Origin: Lethocerus indicus
Taxonomy: Eukaryota; Arthropoda; Insecta; Hemiptera; Belostomatidae
Assembly (NCBI GenBank): GCA_019843655.1
Contig: JACDQD010000010.1
Coordinates: 2,339,637-2,403,636 of the forward strand
DNA: 64,000 bases
Reading direction: 5' to 3'
The notes under the pieces were generated by a model. That model was not told the DNA's origin and did no database searches. It worked only from the letters and a program-made list of their open reading frames with translations. Each line of letters starts with the position of its first letter. Position 1 is the first letter of the stretch. Shown piece after piece: positions 13,227-26,100 of this stretch. Both the position numbers and the translations under genes were made by a program.

Positions 13227-15000
13227 GATTTTCAACCGGTGTACCGCGAAAATTTAAACGTTATTGAGTAAATAATTATTGCCGGAAGAAGACTCAAACA
13301 CAATAAGTGTACATATATAAACCAAAACCCCTTTAAATTGATTCTATATTAGGATACCTCATTAAATCTTAAATTAAACAGAACAATGAATGCACGTTTT
13401 TTAATTAATATCGTATATATAAATTAAAATATAAGTTAAATTGTTAGTCTCAACAAGCAAGCTATCAAAATTGGAAATTGATCTCCTTTTCCGAGAGAGT
13501 TGACAAAAGAACTATATTATCATGGTTATTAGAGTTAGTTATATAGGTATGAGAGTGATATCACATATTCATCGCGGTCACAATATTTCTGCCGAACAAT
13601 AAATACAATGCGTTTTTACAGGGAAAATCTCCTGGTGTCTCATCGGCCTTACTACTGAAACTAGCTGTGACTCAGAGCACCCAATGAAAACAAACTAAGT
13701 AATCTAAGTGAACCCCAATTTTTGGTTAATGCCTTTCTTTCGAACAATCTTTCGGGTGGTATACACAATTATGGGATTTATTTTTCTATTATTAATAAAG
13801 CGACATAATAAAAGTGCGGTGGCTAGCGGGGGTAGGGTGAGTCGGCGGCATCGCCAATTCTCGTTAGGCGGGATATAAGCCCTGAAAGTGGAAGCCCCCC
13901 CAAAGGCATTTCACTGAAAAACCGATTACGTTTCAAAAGCCCAATAAAAATATGCCCCCGCAAGGGGGCGGTGGCAGGGAGGGGGGGGGGATTGGATTAA
14001 CAGATGAAAAGGTCAAAAATATATATATCTGCACAAACGTTTGATCTGACTGTGACTGACCCGGCGGCCTCGATTATTATTTCCCAGCGTGACGAGTCCG
14101 CCTCCCAGCCGCCAATTTAAACCGGGCCGCAGCCCCCGGCATGCGACAAAAAACCGCCGCGTTTTAGAAATATAAACCAAAACGACTTTTATCAATAAAC
14201 TGCAATATTGGCTCAAATGGTTCTGGCGGAGAGATGCCCCCACCCGGCTCCGATGGCCGGGCCGGCAAACCCTCCCTCCCTCCCTCACACCATCCCTACT
14301 CTACGCCTCCACCTCATTCCCGTTTTGATTTATCTTAAATTACTTATCGTACGGATGAATTACCACCCGTGCATGTTTAGGCCGCGTTTAGACCCGCCTC
14401 GGTTGTGGAGGATGAGTGTATTTTAAAAGCAGGAGAATTCGTGTTGAACCTTCCTCCTGTTATTCGCAATATCATTCCCATATCCAGCTTACTATTAATT
14501 AATTACCGTGAATATAATATTACCGACAATAACAAGGAGCCAAAACAGATAGGGATACACGAAACGCCCGTGAATAGAAGCTATGACAAATTTAAACTGA
14601 AATAAAGGACATGAAAAATAGTTATAGTCTGGCAAACTTAACCCTGGGTTCTGAGAATCGAATACAAAGAAAAGAAAACTAGTATGTATTATAAAGGAGG
14701 AAGCTAAGTTTACAAACATACTCTACAGGTGAACAACACAATGGGGGAATATAGAAAAAAATAAGGTGGAATAATAACAAAATGAATCACAAGCAATAGT
14801 GAGAGTAGTGATTATAAGAAAAGTGTAGTAGCATAATATAGAAAATAATATATCACTACTAAAATTAAGAATTTTATAAAAAGATTATATTATACAACAA
14901 TGTGAGCCATATTTAATGAAAAAAAAGATAAAACATTTAACAATTAGATAACTGGAAAAGAAAAAGTAACAGGTTTCATTGACTGAGAAATTTAAAACTG
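13227..15000. other. Non-coding stretch, GC-rich patch then AT-rich
   Basis: No exon seen. A CpG-rich patch at about 13.8-14.3 kb holds a G-run (13980-13990) and TTTAT-type homeodomain-like sites. The sequence then turns sharply AT-rich and CpG-poor from about 14.6 kb. Confidence 0.4.
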
Positions 15001-15282
15001 TTTAATTATAATAGATATAAATAATTTGAAAGAATGTTATTACACCTGTTCAAAGCCAGTGGGATACTGAATATTGCAAAGATATATGCATTTTAATTAT
15101 AATATATAGAAGTAATTCAATGAATTTTACCTATAACCTATAACCTTGAAAATGTTCTAAACTAGTAAGACAAAGAGATATGCATTTTAATTGTAATAGA
15201 TATAAGTAATTAAAAAGAATGCTACTTGTTACTTAACTGTTCCAAACCAGCAGTATACTGAATATTTGAAGGAGATATGCAT
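15001..15282. repeat. Three-unit tandem repeat, 91-97 bp period
   Basis: Three diverged units (15001-15091, 15092-15185, 15186-15282) each begin TTTAATT(A/G)TAATA and end GATAT(AT)GCAT. Units 1 and 3 are closest and also share the phrase ATACTGAATATT. The unit is AT-rich and has no coding capacity. The repeated ATGCAT end resembles a POU-type octamer half, which is only suggestive. Confidence 0.8.
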
Positions 15283-16690
15283 TTCGAGAATGAAATTCAA
15301 GAAATGTAATATGAAACCTGCCAATAACCGTTGCTGCTTACACAGAGATTGAATTAGGATCCAAACAAGTATTCTGTCCCATTAGTCTTTGTCATGACTG
15401 TTTTATAGTAACAGTTAAAATGGCACAAACAATGCAAAATACCTTGTAATATGCTAATACTGAAATAGGCATAGATAATGCGAAGGCCCATACTGCACAT
15501 TGTTCCAGAGTCAACTGCACTGGGAATTAAAAATAAACTAATTAATTCGTAACACTAAACAAGTTCAGATGTTACAAAAGAGAAAAGGAGAGAATAAAAT
15601 GTAAATGAATTACAAAATATTTCAGAGGACAGTGACTTGAATATAGGGACAGGAAATAGGAAGCACTTAAAATTATAATTTATGTTACTAATTTGTATGA
15701 AAGGAAAAACATTCTACACATTCATTTGTTCCTTAATACTTGTTAATGATAAAAGAATACTACTGACTAGAAAAAATCTCAATCAAAAGATTTTATTCGC
15801 CCATGAAGAACTTGCAGATGGGTATTGCACAATATGTGCACACAGATCTGAATCATTATATCTACAAGGGAAATTAATAAAAACAATTTCTATAAATAGA
15901 AAAGATAAATAATACAACAAAAGTATCATAATTACAAATCCCTGCACTCTGATAAATGATATACCGATGCCTTGAATAAGTTTAAACATTTAACTGGTTT
16001 TTATATATATTGCTACTATTTTCAAAAGTCTGTTCTAAAATAGTACATCATACATCTATAAAAAGAATACAACATGAATTCTGTCCAAAAATAATTTGTA
16101 AAATTAATAAAGAAAGTCTTTCATTAGCCGATTTCATTGAAGAAATTTATTAATTCAATTCATTATGATAATTTCAATAGTAATGTTCTAAAAATATGAA
16201 CAATTTGTTTTTGTTTTAAATTTCTATTACATTTTTCAAGTGTATATTAAATAATAAACATTAAGGTATGATTATTTCTGAATATAGAAAGTTTGATCTG
16301 TACATGAAAAGTGAACCTAATTCCACACATATAATAATGATATATTGGTATTTTGAAGAAAATCAATTCTGAATCTCTTCCCAAAATCTTTTCCCAAACA
16401 TTGATATAGAGACTTTCCCTTAATACTTACCTAGTACCATCAAATTAAGCAGAGTGATAAATGTAATTTTTGAACTTAGTAAGGGTAAAAAGTTTGTTAC
16501 AAAATGTTACATACTTGGAGAAAATGTGGTCAATCATTTTGATGTGAAAGTAGTAAAATACTAATATTGATCACTTAAATACTAATACAAACTAATTTAA
16601 AGCCCAAAATTCACTATAAATTCACATGATACCGGCCGCAAAAAGTTTTTCCCCGAGGCGTCCATTACTGACTAGTTATTTTCTCTAATA

Positions 16691-16702
16691 CAGGTGGCGC
16701 TG
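16691..16702 (+). promoter_or_regulatory. CTCF-like binding motif
   Basis: CAGGTGGCGCTG is an exact match to the deeply conserved core of the CTCF site (CAGGTGGCGC in flies, CAGGGGGCGC/AGGTGGCGC in vertebrates). It sits in a small GC-rich island within several kilobases of AT-rich DNA. A role as a boundary is inferred from the motif alone. Confidence 0.5.
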
Positions 16703-18002
16703 CATTCGCGCTTCAGTTTAGCCAGAGAGACTTGAAAATATAGAATTATGGATAACCCTTTTCCATTTAACCATCCATAAAAAAAAGTTACACAATTATC
16801 GCGCAGCTCCTTTAATGAATTAGAAGTTTAATTTACATTCTTCAAAATGTATTCTAAATATTAGAGGACATATTTTTGAGAAAACTGAATTTTCACTAAA
16901 CCTGAAATTATAAGCATAAACTTTTGACTTTGTACATCAAATAATTGGAAATAAGCAGAAAAAGTTCAAGACCTCTCTGGTTTGATGGAGAACCATTTAT
17001 TTTTTATTAGTAGCTCAAATCACCCACGATTTCTATTATTGTGTTAAATAGGCATTGGTCAGCACCCAAATTTAATGCTCATTGTAGCATTAAAATTGTA
17101 CATTAAACAACTTTCTAACATATGTAGCTCAATAAATCTCAACTAACTCATATAGACTAGGAATGATTAGTTCGAACATTTAAATCCCTTTCATGTATAA
17201 GACAGTGTATGCAACAAAAAATAATAATGGTTCTCAATGTTCTTCCTGGCAGTAACAATTTAGTTACAACAATGAAAGTATGCTCCTCCAGCAACTCACA
17301 CTACTGTAAGTAGTATTGGTTAATATACCTCCCAATATACACTCAATACTACTGACTGGCAAGAAGCCAAAACTGGTCTAGCATAGTACAAGCTAGTGGA
17401 GACAATCTAACACCTAAACATTTATTATTTATAACCAGACTCTTTGCTTATAGCAGCGCAATTAGCATCTTTGGATGTTATGTTCTTGAAATAAAAAGTG
17501 AGCTGCTTATTTCTCCTATCGCTATCCATACTTACAACTGCCTTACAAACCAAAGTCCACAGTATACAGGCGGATAGTAATAACCAGACTTATTCTACTG
17601 TGGCTAGTTAAATGATGAAAAATAGTCAAAATATCAAAAGAAAAATATAAGGAGCTATGGACTGTGTTAAATTGGATTTGAATCAATTGGATTGAAAAAG
17701 AGAAACGCGGTCAAGCCTTCTTGAATAATGCAATAAAACATATCGGTGCAAAACACATTTGTATATAACTCGACCATAGCTGTTAAATGTTGGCGTTGTT
17801 TTATTCGTCCCAACGCCCAGAAAAACGTAATTGATTCGCTTTCTGATTGCTACGAAAATAAAAAAAAAACCACCGTTATAAATTTAGTTCAAACTATAAA
17901 TATTATGATTAGTTATTCGGAGAGACCCCAGGAGAGTGTGTTGTTTGTAAAAGTTAACATTACCTATCCTAGTAGAGGCGGCTGTGTTTACAATTCATCA
18001 AC

Positions 18003-18045
18003 AGAGCACCGCCCCCGCCCCCCGCCCCCGCCCCCGGCCCCTATC
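18003..18045 (-). other. C-rich tract; G-quadruplex/GC-box on minus strand
   Basis: Runs of four to six C separated by single G on the plus strand give a minus-strand G-quadruplex pattern and several overlapping GC boxes. It mirrors the 12018-12040 motif but lies on the opposite strand. Confidence 0.65.
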
Positions 18046-19287
18046 CACCGCCTCCAACCCACTCACCAGTCCACATTTTTCACCAAGAAATCACCAACTT
18101 ATTTATTTTACCCCATGAAAAATAGTTGCAGCGCACTCCGCCACCGGTTTTCAATACTGCGAATCCTATATGTGTATTTCCACTTAACCTTTCGACCCCC
18201 TGTTTTTTTATTTTGGAATTTTTTTTTGAAGTATCAGATTTGTTTTTCATCCAGGTACAGTTCATTAAATAATCACGGATCGTGCAAATCAGGTACTTAA
18301 TAATATAACAAGGTCTGGAAAGAAAAAACTGGTAAAGAATTAACGTTTTGAGTAGAATTATTACCAGTATACAGAAATTGAAAGTAGTTGTCACATATTT
18401 TCTGCTCGATTTTTCGCCTGCTCACAACGCTACTATTGGATAATACACGGTCTCTAAAACTACAATAAATACATTAATACAATAGCTTAATTTCAGACGA
18501 CACAGCCAGCTCTCAAATTGGCGTAATGCTCAGAATAATGAGGAACGCATTTCAAATAATCTGTACACAAGCGTGTAAAGTTTTACAGCACTCATTTAGT
18601 TAGCGTCAAAATACACGCTGTAGAGTAAACCAGCATTAAAAAAGTATTTAGATCAGACATTAAATCCTTTAAATTTTAAGGTCATTAGTTTGAAGAATTA
18701 CCGCGTATATTTTCATTTTTTCCATATTAAGATTAATATTTCTTTTTTCAGTACAGAAATAAGGAACAAATTCTTGTTATTAAACGATATCTTTGCCCGT
18801 CTAATTTGAGAGGGAATGGGTAATCGAATAATATACACCGCACTACCCGATAGGGGCCTGTACAATCGAACAGGACAAAGATGACATTGTACAATAGACG
18901 GCCGACTTGCAATACAATATGATTAGGGGTTGCAGCGCGGAGGGGTTGAACAGAGCTGGGGTAAGGGGGTAAGGGGTGAGGGGCGATGGGGTGAGCGGGG
19001 TCAGAGAGCCGTGCAATTCTTGCAGCTATAATGGGCGAATTAATATTGGAGGGAGAGCGAGCGTACACACTGTGCACAACGGTCTGTTCGCCGCCCACCT
19101 GAATTTCCCGCTACCAATTGAGTGGTATGAACCTAATTATTAGGGCAAATTCAAGGGATATGTAGCGACCAATTTAATTACCGCCAATTACACGGCGCTG
19201 CACAATTTCAGAATTTCAGACCGGCCGGCCGCCCGCCCGGCTAAGATCAAACACATTTCAGCCTCTGTACACGCTCGGTATCCTCCG

Positions 19288-19290
<3 letters not shown>

Positions 19291-19353
<63 letters not shown>
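19291..19353. repeat. (GA)n microsatellite
   Basis: About 63 bp of GA repeat with one interruption, directly next to a CpG-rich patch (19.19-19.29 kb). Potential multi-site GAGA-factor target; otherwise an ordinary microsatellite. Confidence 0.95.
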
Positions 19354-20167
19354 AACATCGAGAGACAAATACCCAGCACAGTTAATGTACCTAATTGCGA
19401 AAACAAATATACCCACAGGCGTTCGAAAATATGTAGGAAAAAATTGTTTTATAAAAAAGTAAATGAAATAACTACTTAGCCTTTAGGTACGAAGAATTCT
19501 TATTTTATTTCATCGGCACGATAATGACCCCTCCGATACGTTATCCTTATTTTATGGTTTGGAACGATTTTCTATTCTCACCCTCTTCCACTCGTTATTT
19601 ATTGAAACAGTTCCAGGGGTGGAAAGACATTTGATAAAGAAAACAGTCCATCTTCTTGCATCACGTTAAAAAAAATCTTAAGAAAAATCCTACATAAGTG
19701 AAATAGTATATTTTTTTGTCTACCTTTCCAGTCCACCCCCCACTACTAGCATTCCGTCATCATGCTTGCGATTTTCTTACGCCACTCTAGGCTAGACCCA
19801 CTCTTTTTTTGTAAAGATTCCTGCGAGCCGAAAAACAGAAGTCGATAAAAAAAGTTTACATTAAGGCAGGATTTAATAGGATTGTAAGGAAACGGTAAAA
19901 GAAACTGTTGAGGGGGGCCGGTAGACGGGCTGGGCTGGAGAGGGGGCGGGGGGGCGACCGTTTAAGATTGGTTCAGTTATGAAATTTCCGTTGACCCGGG
20001 GACTTTTATCAAGTTTAAATGTTGTCAGGAGACAACGGGACCCCGGCCCAGGGTTCCACCAATTAACCTTAGACCCCTAATACGATTTTAAACTCAATTA
20101 AGGAAGTCAATTTTTGAATTTTTTTTTCACTAAATCCTCGAACCGAAATGAAATAAACAGGACGAAA

Positions 20168-20174
20168 AGAGAGA

Positions 20175-20227
<53 letters not shown>

Positions 20228-20252
20228 AGGGAGAGAGAGAGAGAGAGAGAGG
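20168..20252. repeat. (GA)n/(GGGA)n array
   Basis: About 85 bp of GA repeats with an internal GGGA section. The overlapping open frames on both strands (poly Arg-Glu or Leu-Ser) are artefacts of the repeat. Confidence 0.95.
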
Positions 20253-21931
20253 GATGGGGAGGGCGAGCTCAGACAGCCAGTGTTATATTGAAGGGATGGG
20301 ACAGGCAACCAAATCTCATTTGTGGCTTTCTACCTTTTTTTTTTAAATACTAAAATGAGTGACTGCCTCCCCGATACTGCAATCGAATCTCGATCCGCGT
20401 CGTGAATTCGAAAATGGACCGCCCTGAGACCAACTTTCATTTTATTTTTGTAGTGACAATCAGGTGGAATGTTTGTTAAGGCCAACTAAAGCACTGCATG
20501 GGACCCAAAACTTCGAAAAAAAAATTGTATTATCTCATACCGGTATCTGTTCTGCACAACTTCCGTAGAAGTGTCAGTCAGAAATATTCGAAAAATTACC
20601 AGAAAATTAATAATTTCAAAATATTTACGTCATGCTCATCAATGGTCAAAGCTGGTATCTCAAGCAAGGTACCCTAATGAAAACACAAAAGCAATGGCTA
20701 CATTTTTCTGATACTTCAAAAGCGTTAATATTTACATGAAATTTACATATCTCATTTTCATAATAGGGTTTCCAAAAACAAAGCTGCGACACAGATTATT
20801 AATTTTATTTTATTGTAACAAATGTTAGAGTCTAAAATATCGCTAGTAGCAGACTTCATTACATCGCTACCACTATAACAATCCGGGGGGAAAGCAACAG
20901 TGTTCGAGGAACTTACAAATTTGTATTTCTCAGTCACCTCAATTGGTACCGTTATATTTTACGACGAGTTTATCGGTCAGGTGTGAGGCCCGCGGCAAAG
21001 AAGGCCACGGTTGAAAAGCCACAGACCGATATTTGCCAAATTAATGGAGCTTGAAACGGTGCGTGAGCCGGCAGCACTTGTGCCGCCACTTTGACTGTTC
21101 ACTGGCTCGTATCTTTAACTATTTTCTTCGATGAGTTACGGCAACACAGCGCTACTGTCGAAAAATATAACTGCGGAATCATCCGGAATAAATTGGCCAC
21201 TGTAAAACATGCGTCTAACCACCGATGGCAGGATACACTAAGGTGTTATAACGGAATCCTACGGGAGGTGACGAACGCTTGAAAACGACCTAGCGTTGAA
21301 AACAACAAGCAAAAGGAGAAAAAATGTCGAGATGGCTATACCTAGAAGAATTCCTACTTTCACATAGTCCTACATAGATAACTTTATTGGTTTTTGTTTC
21401 TTCGTAATTGTATAAAATTAATCGGGCCAAATGTATAAGAATATTTTTGATTTGACGACAGTTTTCTAATCTTCAATTACATATGCGTCATATAAACAGA
21501 AAAATAATTAAACTGCGAAACCCGACGAATTTCGCACGAATTTCTAAGAAAAAACATGACATTTAAGCGATCAGACTAATTCAACGTAGACCCCAGTAAT
21601 ATAATTATTATAATACAGTTTATCCACGTGCCACCAATACCCATCAACAATAGACGATCTCACGTCATTACGCGGTTAATTATGTGATTTTCATATTTCA
21701 ATTAGTGTAAATTTGAGCTCGAATCTCAATCACACGGGGATCTGATGCGGAATCACAACATATTGAATAGATTAGCTGCACCGAATTACTCGGAAACACA
21801 ATCCCCCGAGTGTACGATTTCACATGGGCGCACATAATTAAATCTTAAATCCTTAATTTAATCTATATCCGCGGATGACAAGGAATAAATTGGTTCAGAA
21901 GTTAAGTTTAAAGAACGAGTTGACGAGTAGT

Positions 21932-22502
21932 ATTGAGAGCAAAACTTTTCACCCGGAAAAGGGTGAAATTAAAATTTAAAAAAATAAGAATGGCAAGAAT
22001 TTACTTTTATGCTTATTTTGTATGAAATTGCATACTATAGAAATGCGTTAGTTTGTATTTTGGAATTTCCGATCACTGTATTATTGCACTTACTTCTAGA
22101 TATGACAATAAATAAATTATAGATAACTTTAATCCGGAATCAACTTGTAACCGGAAATTCATAATGTTCTTCTAATCTTAATTTTTTTGTAACTGAAATT
22201 TCTGCAAAAAATCACAGCAACATAAATTGTATACATTTTAAATAATTTATTTGACACATTTAGCAGTATTCGCAATTTTCACATGTTTCCTTTCAATATT
22301 ACAAAAAATTGTTGCAAAACAACTATTTCCAATAAAAACTCCACCGCTGACAATACCAATGGCGAGATGCACTTATATAACGAGATTAGTTTAGGTGGGG
22401 AGGTGTTATTGAAAGAAAATTCCCAAATCGCTGGGTACAATTATAATTTTTTTTAGTTCATTTTCTGTTCTTGGTGGCATTTGTGAAAGTTTTGCTCTCA
22501 AT
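21932..22502. mobile_element. MITE-like element with ~20-bp inverted ends
   Basis: The left end reads TTGAGAGCAAAACTTTTCAC (21933-21952). The right end (about 22484-22502) is its reverse complement with one base deleted. The interior is AT-rich and has no transposase frame. A second copy of the right end, about 28 bp identical and about 45 bp recognisable, lies at 55520-55563, so the end belongs to a dispersed family. Target-site duplication is unclear, so the transposon superfamily is left open. Confidence 0.5.
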
Positions 22503-22539
22503 TCTGAGCTGATTTGCTGTTCATCGCGGGCTCATTCTT

Positions 22540-23125
22540 GCCGTTGGTTCTGGCAGAGAGAAGAAAGCGGGGTCGGGCGGGGGTGCGTGCATGTGTTAAG
22601 AGGGAGGATAAGGGACGTAAGGGTTGCTAATGGGGGAGGCGGGTCGATTGATTGTTTTGGGGGTTGGGTCGGGGAGTGGTGTTTGTTGTTTTACGGTGGA
22701 CAGGAGGTGGACGGGCGGGCGCACGGGGCTAGTTTCCATAATGACAGTGTCTGCTGGCCGGCACAAATTACCATGCCCATTGTTTCCCATAACGCCGGCC
22801 CATAAACCGGGCCCGCGCCACACTCCCGATGCCATTATTTTATGGCGAACGGAATATGTTATTGATCCGGGTCAAGTACCGGGGATGTCCGAGCCGAGGG
22901 ACATTATAATAAAAACCGGCCCCCGCCGGGCTTCGGCCGGCGCCCATTCAATTCAAATCGAATCGCGTAAAACGGAGAAAAACACAGATTCGGAAGGAAA
23001 GGCCGGCGAGAGGCCGATAATAAGACCGATAAAAACTGAATATACTTAAATTTATCGCGGCTGGACACTGCGCCATCTCCAGGCGGTCGGTCGGTAATCG
23101 CCGGGGGATAACGACTATAAATCAA
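22540..23125. promoter_or_regulatory. GC-rich candidate enhancer or Polycomb response element
   Basis: A dense CpG-rich block contrasting with flanking AT-rich DNA. It contains paired GCCAT/ATGGC sites around a TATTTT spacer (22831-22846), which fit the PHO/YY1 core and a TTTATGG caudal/AbdB-type site, a Sox-like CCCATTGTTT (22774-22783), and palindromic GCCGG blocks. GA arrays lie 2-3 kb away on the left. No exon is evident. The regulatory role is inferred from motif density. Confidence 0.35.
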
Positions 23126-26100
23126 GCTCTCGACATCCACCAATATCAGTATTATTCATTCCCGACCAATATTTCTCCGAACAATGCGCAAAACCCGGAA
23201 TATTATAATAACAGTATACCCATTCGCGATGGAGAAGTATCTCACTAATCTACCGAGATAATACTGCCGAAGGCAAAAACAAACATAAACTGTAGACATT
23301 TGGAGAAATTTTATTTGAAATAATTATTATGTAACACGACAAAATGATTTATATTACTGCCCTACAGTAGGCTCAATCCGGAAGACGATTTTGAACGATC
23401 CTAAAAGAAATTACAATTGTGCCGCTCATATTAGGCCGTGATTTGGGTATAAAATTCATAAATTTACGGGGACGAGACATTATTTTGGGAAGATTTAAAC
23501 GTTTATCGTTATTTGAGCGATATTGAGAAGGAAGTGTGGATAGTTTAACTTGTTTACGAGCGGGCAGAGTTAAGCTTAGGCGAACGGCCCGTTTTTATGG
23601 TCCAAGAGTCGAGTTTGTGTGTGTGTGTGTGTGCTACCATGCGTGCGTAAAATTGAAAAGCCGCACCACCCCCGGTCCGATCTGGTATGTATATATATAT
23701 ACATCCAGAGATACATAGTATATATCGGGTGCACGTGTTAAGGGAGGACCACCCACCTAACAGATGAGCGGCCACCTCCCACCCGATCTACACTTCAGAG
23801 CCTCCCCAAGATTTTAACGACTTAAGTCGTTCCAATTCCTAAACCTCTTGTTCTCTCCCCCTACCGGGCCCTGTGTTTCCGCCGCACAAGTATACACACG
23901 CCCGCTACCTTAGAGCGGATTCATGAAATAAACAGTTATTTAGGGAATAATCCATAAAAACCGGGTGACTGAAACAGGGTGGTCGAACTACCCTGAGGGA
24001 CTAACCGCCTCCGTTACAGGTACGAAGCAGGTGGTACCAGACAGTCCTACATTTATAATAGCATCAAAAACATTTTTGTTCTACACCACTCGGTACGCAA
24101 ACAAATTAAAAGTAGAAAACAAATCTTAAATGGTTAAATACTGAACAATTTTATTGAGCAGAATTATGCAAAACGCTCGCCAGGAAGTCACTACATTCTA
24201 TAAAATCTTTGAACACAATTCCCCAGTTCTACGACAAGTTGATATATGTTAAGATATTAGTTATAAACAAATTTCAAAGATATAAAATCACTGCGATTTT
24301 GCTGGCAACTTTAAGTCTGATATTCTGAAAAAAATTGCCCATGAACTAACTTAAAAAATAACCACATTTTCAAAGTGGCGACAGCTGGCCTCCCCCATAC
24401 CGAAAGGGGCTAAGTAATAACTTTCAAACGGCTATCCAAACTTAAAAATACCACTGCTGTAACACGTGATTTATTTCACATAGCACTGTAAATCATGGAA
24501 AACATCGTGAAATGATCACTCAAGGAACGACTGTGAATACGTTTAATTTTTTCTTTGGCCAGAGAATGAAGAAAATCTGTTAACAATTTCTTAAATCAAC
24601 AATCGCTACGAGAGTGTGGAACCTCCCTCCCCCTCCCACACTCACGACCACAAGTGACCAAACGGAACAAATCATAGATACAAAGCTGTAAGATTTATAT
24701 TAGAATGTAAATAATGAGGGGAGTGGGGAGACAAACAAATAAACAATACCATATGTGCCCATTACGTCAAGGGCTAAAAACACAAATTCCATCGCTGGGC
24801 CGAGTGCACCGAACAACAAATGAACTTTGTTTGAAGTCATTGTTCAAACACCAAAACAATTGAAAACCCCGCCTCCTGATAAAGAAACACTATTGTTTTC
24901 ACTATCAAAAATTGTAATATATGTCAACTGGAAAACCAAAAGTCGTCGAAAATATCAACGAACCAGAAGTAGGACTGTAGAATATCATATGAAGGTTACA
25001 CAATTACAAGGCGCCATATATAAGATTAATACACGGGGAAAGGACTGATGGGTTATCAAGACAAACCAAATAGAATGGAATGAATAAAAAAATACATATG
25101 CTACAGACAATGGCGAGAAGCCATTTGGAATAGAGTCATGGGGGGATCTTCCGCCCCCACAGAATTGATGGTAAGTCTAGATAAATCTGAGATAAGAAAT
25201 AAGCCGTGTTGAATATTTCTTGCCATTAAAAGCACCAACCGGTTAACATGTGGGGAGGGTGGACTCCAAAGAGCGATTAACCAAGGCTGCGGAAGAAAAT
25301 GTGGGGGGAGGAGGAGGCGTCTTAAGGCGAGCCATTACGCCGGAACTGATTCGAAAGGAGAAGCTTCAAACTTCAAACGGGGCGTTTAAGCTCAGATGGT
25401 CAGATAGAGGCCGTCAAATTAGCCCTGTTCAACGAAGATGACCGGCCTTCGTGTGTCAGCCACTCTCCCCCTCTGGAGCCGCAGCGGACAAACAAGGGGG
25501 ATGAACAACATCGTTTCTTAACTGTACGCCAGTAATTTTCGTAATTCTACAACCACCTATAATGCACTTTCATTTAGATTAGCGGAGAGGTATAATGGTC
25601 TAAAATCTAGAAATGTCAACCAATGTTACAGATTGACCCTTTTAGAATGTGTGAATAGATGTAGTGCCAAACACCATTGCATGTGATGAGGGGTTTGTCT
25701 GGCATGCTGTAAGATCTCGAAACGAATAATGCTAATAATGAGTTACAAAAATATGACTTAAGTTCTACTAACTTCAAAATCCGGTAACTAAATAATGCAA
25801 CGCTAACTTTATTGAAATACTCGGGTTGAGATCAACCTCCAGTTTCATCTTTTCTTAGTACATTTTTTAATTACTAGCTTGTACTCAGTATAATTACAAA
25901 TTCAAATTTTTAGTCTGATCAAGAATCTCTACACTACGAGATCTCGGATATCTGAACTGCCTCCATTCCTTCCAAATATTTGTGAAGATAAAGGCTCGGA
26001 CAAAGGTTTGAAAATGCTCAATGACTGGTTTAAATAATAAATTTTGTTTTACATTAATTGCAACTGTCTAAAATATTTTCTTACTCTATAACAATTACTT

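Larger units (their letters stand above)
15283..21931. other. Non-coding stretch with embedded repeats and sites
   Basis: Apart from the sites listed separately, I see no exon. The part to about 17.7 kb is AT-rich and CpG-poor. From 17.7 kb CpG-rich patches return (about 18.8-19.2 and 19.9-20.1 kb). A 184-codon plus-strand frame at 17746-18300 has no recognisable domain and includes a Pro run from the C-rich tract at 18.0 kb. Confidence 0.4.

Noticed and set aside
17746..18300. 184-codon plus-strand open frame
   Set aside because: Mixed composition with a Pro run from the C-rich tract, no family motif, and no supporting promoter or poly(A) arrangement.
23060..23085. Second CTCF site on the minus strand (GGAGATGGCGCAGTG)
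   Set aside because: Only a partial core match; not strong enough to list.
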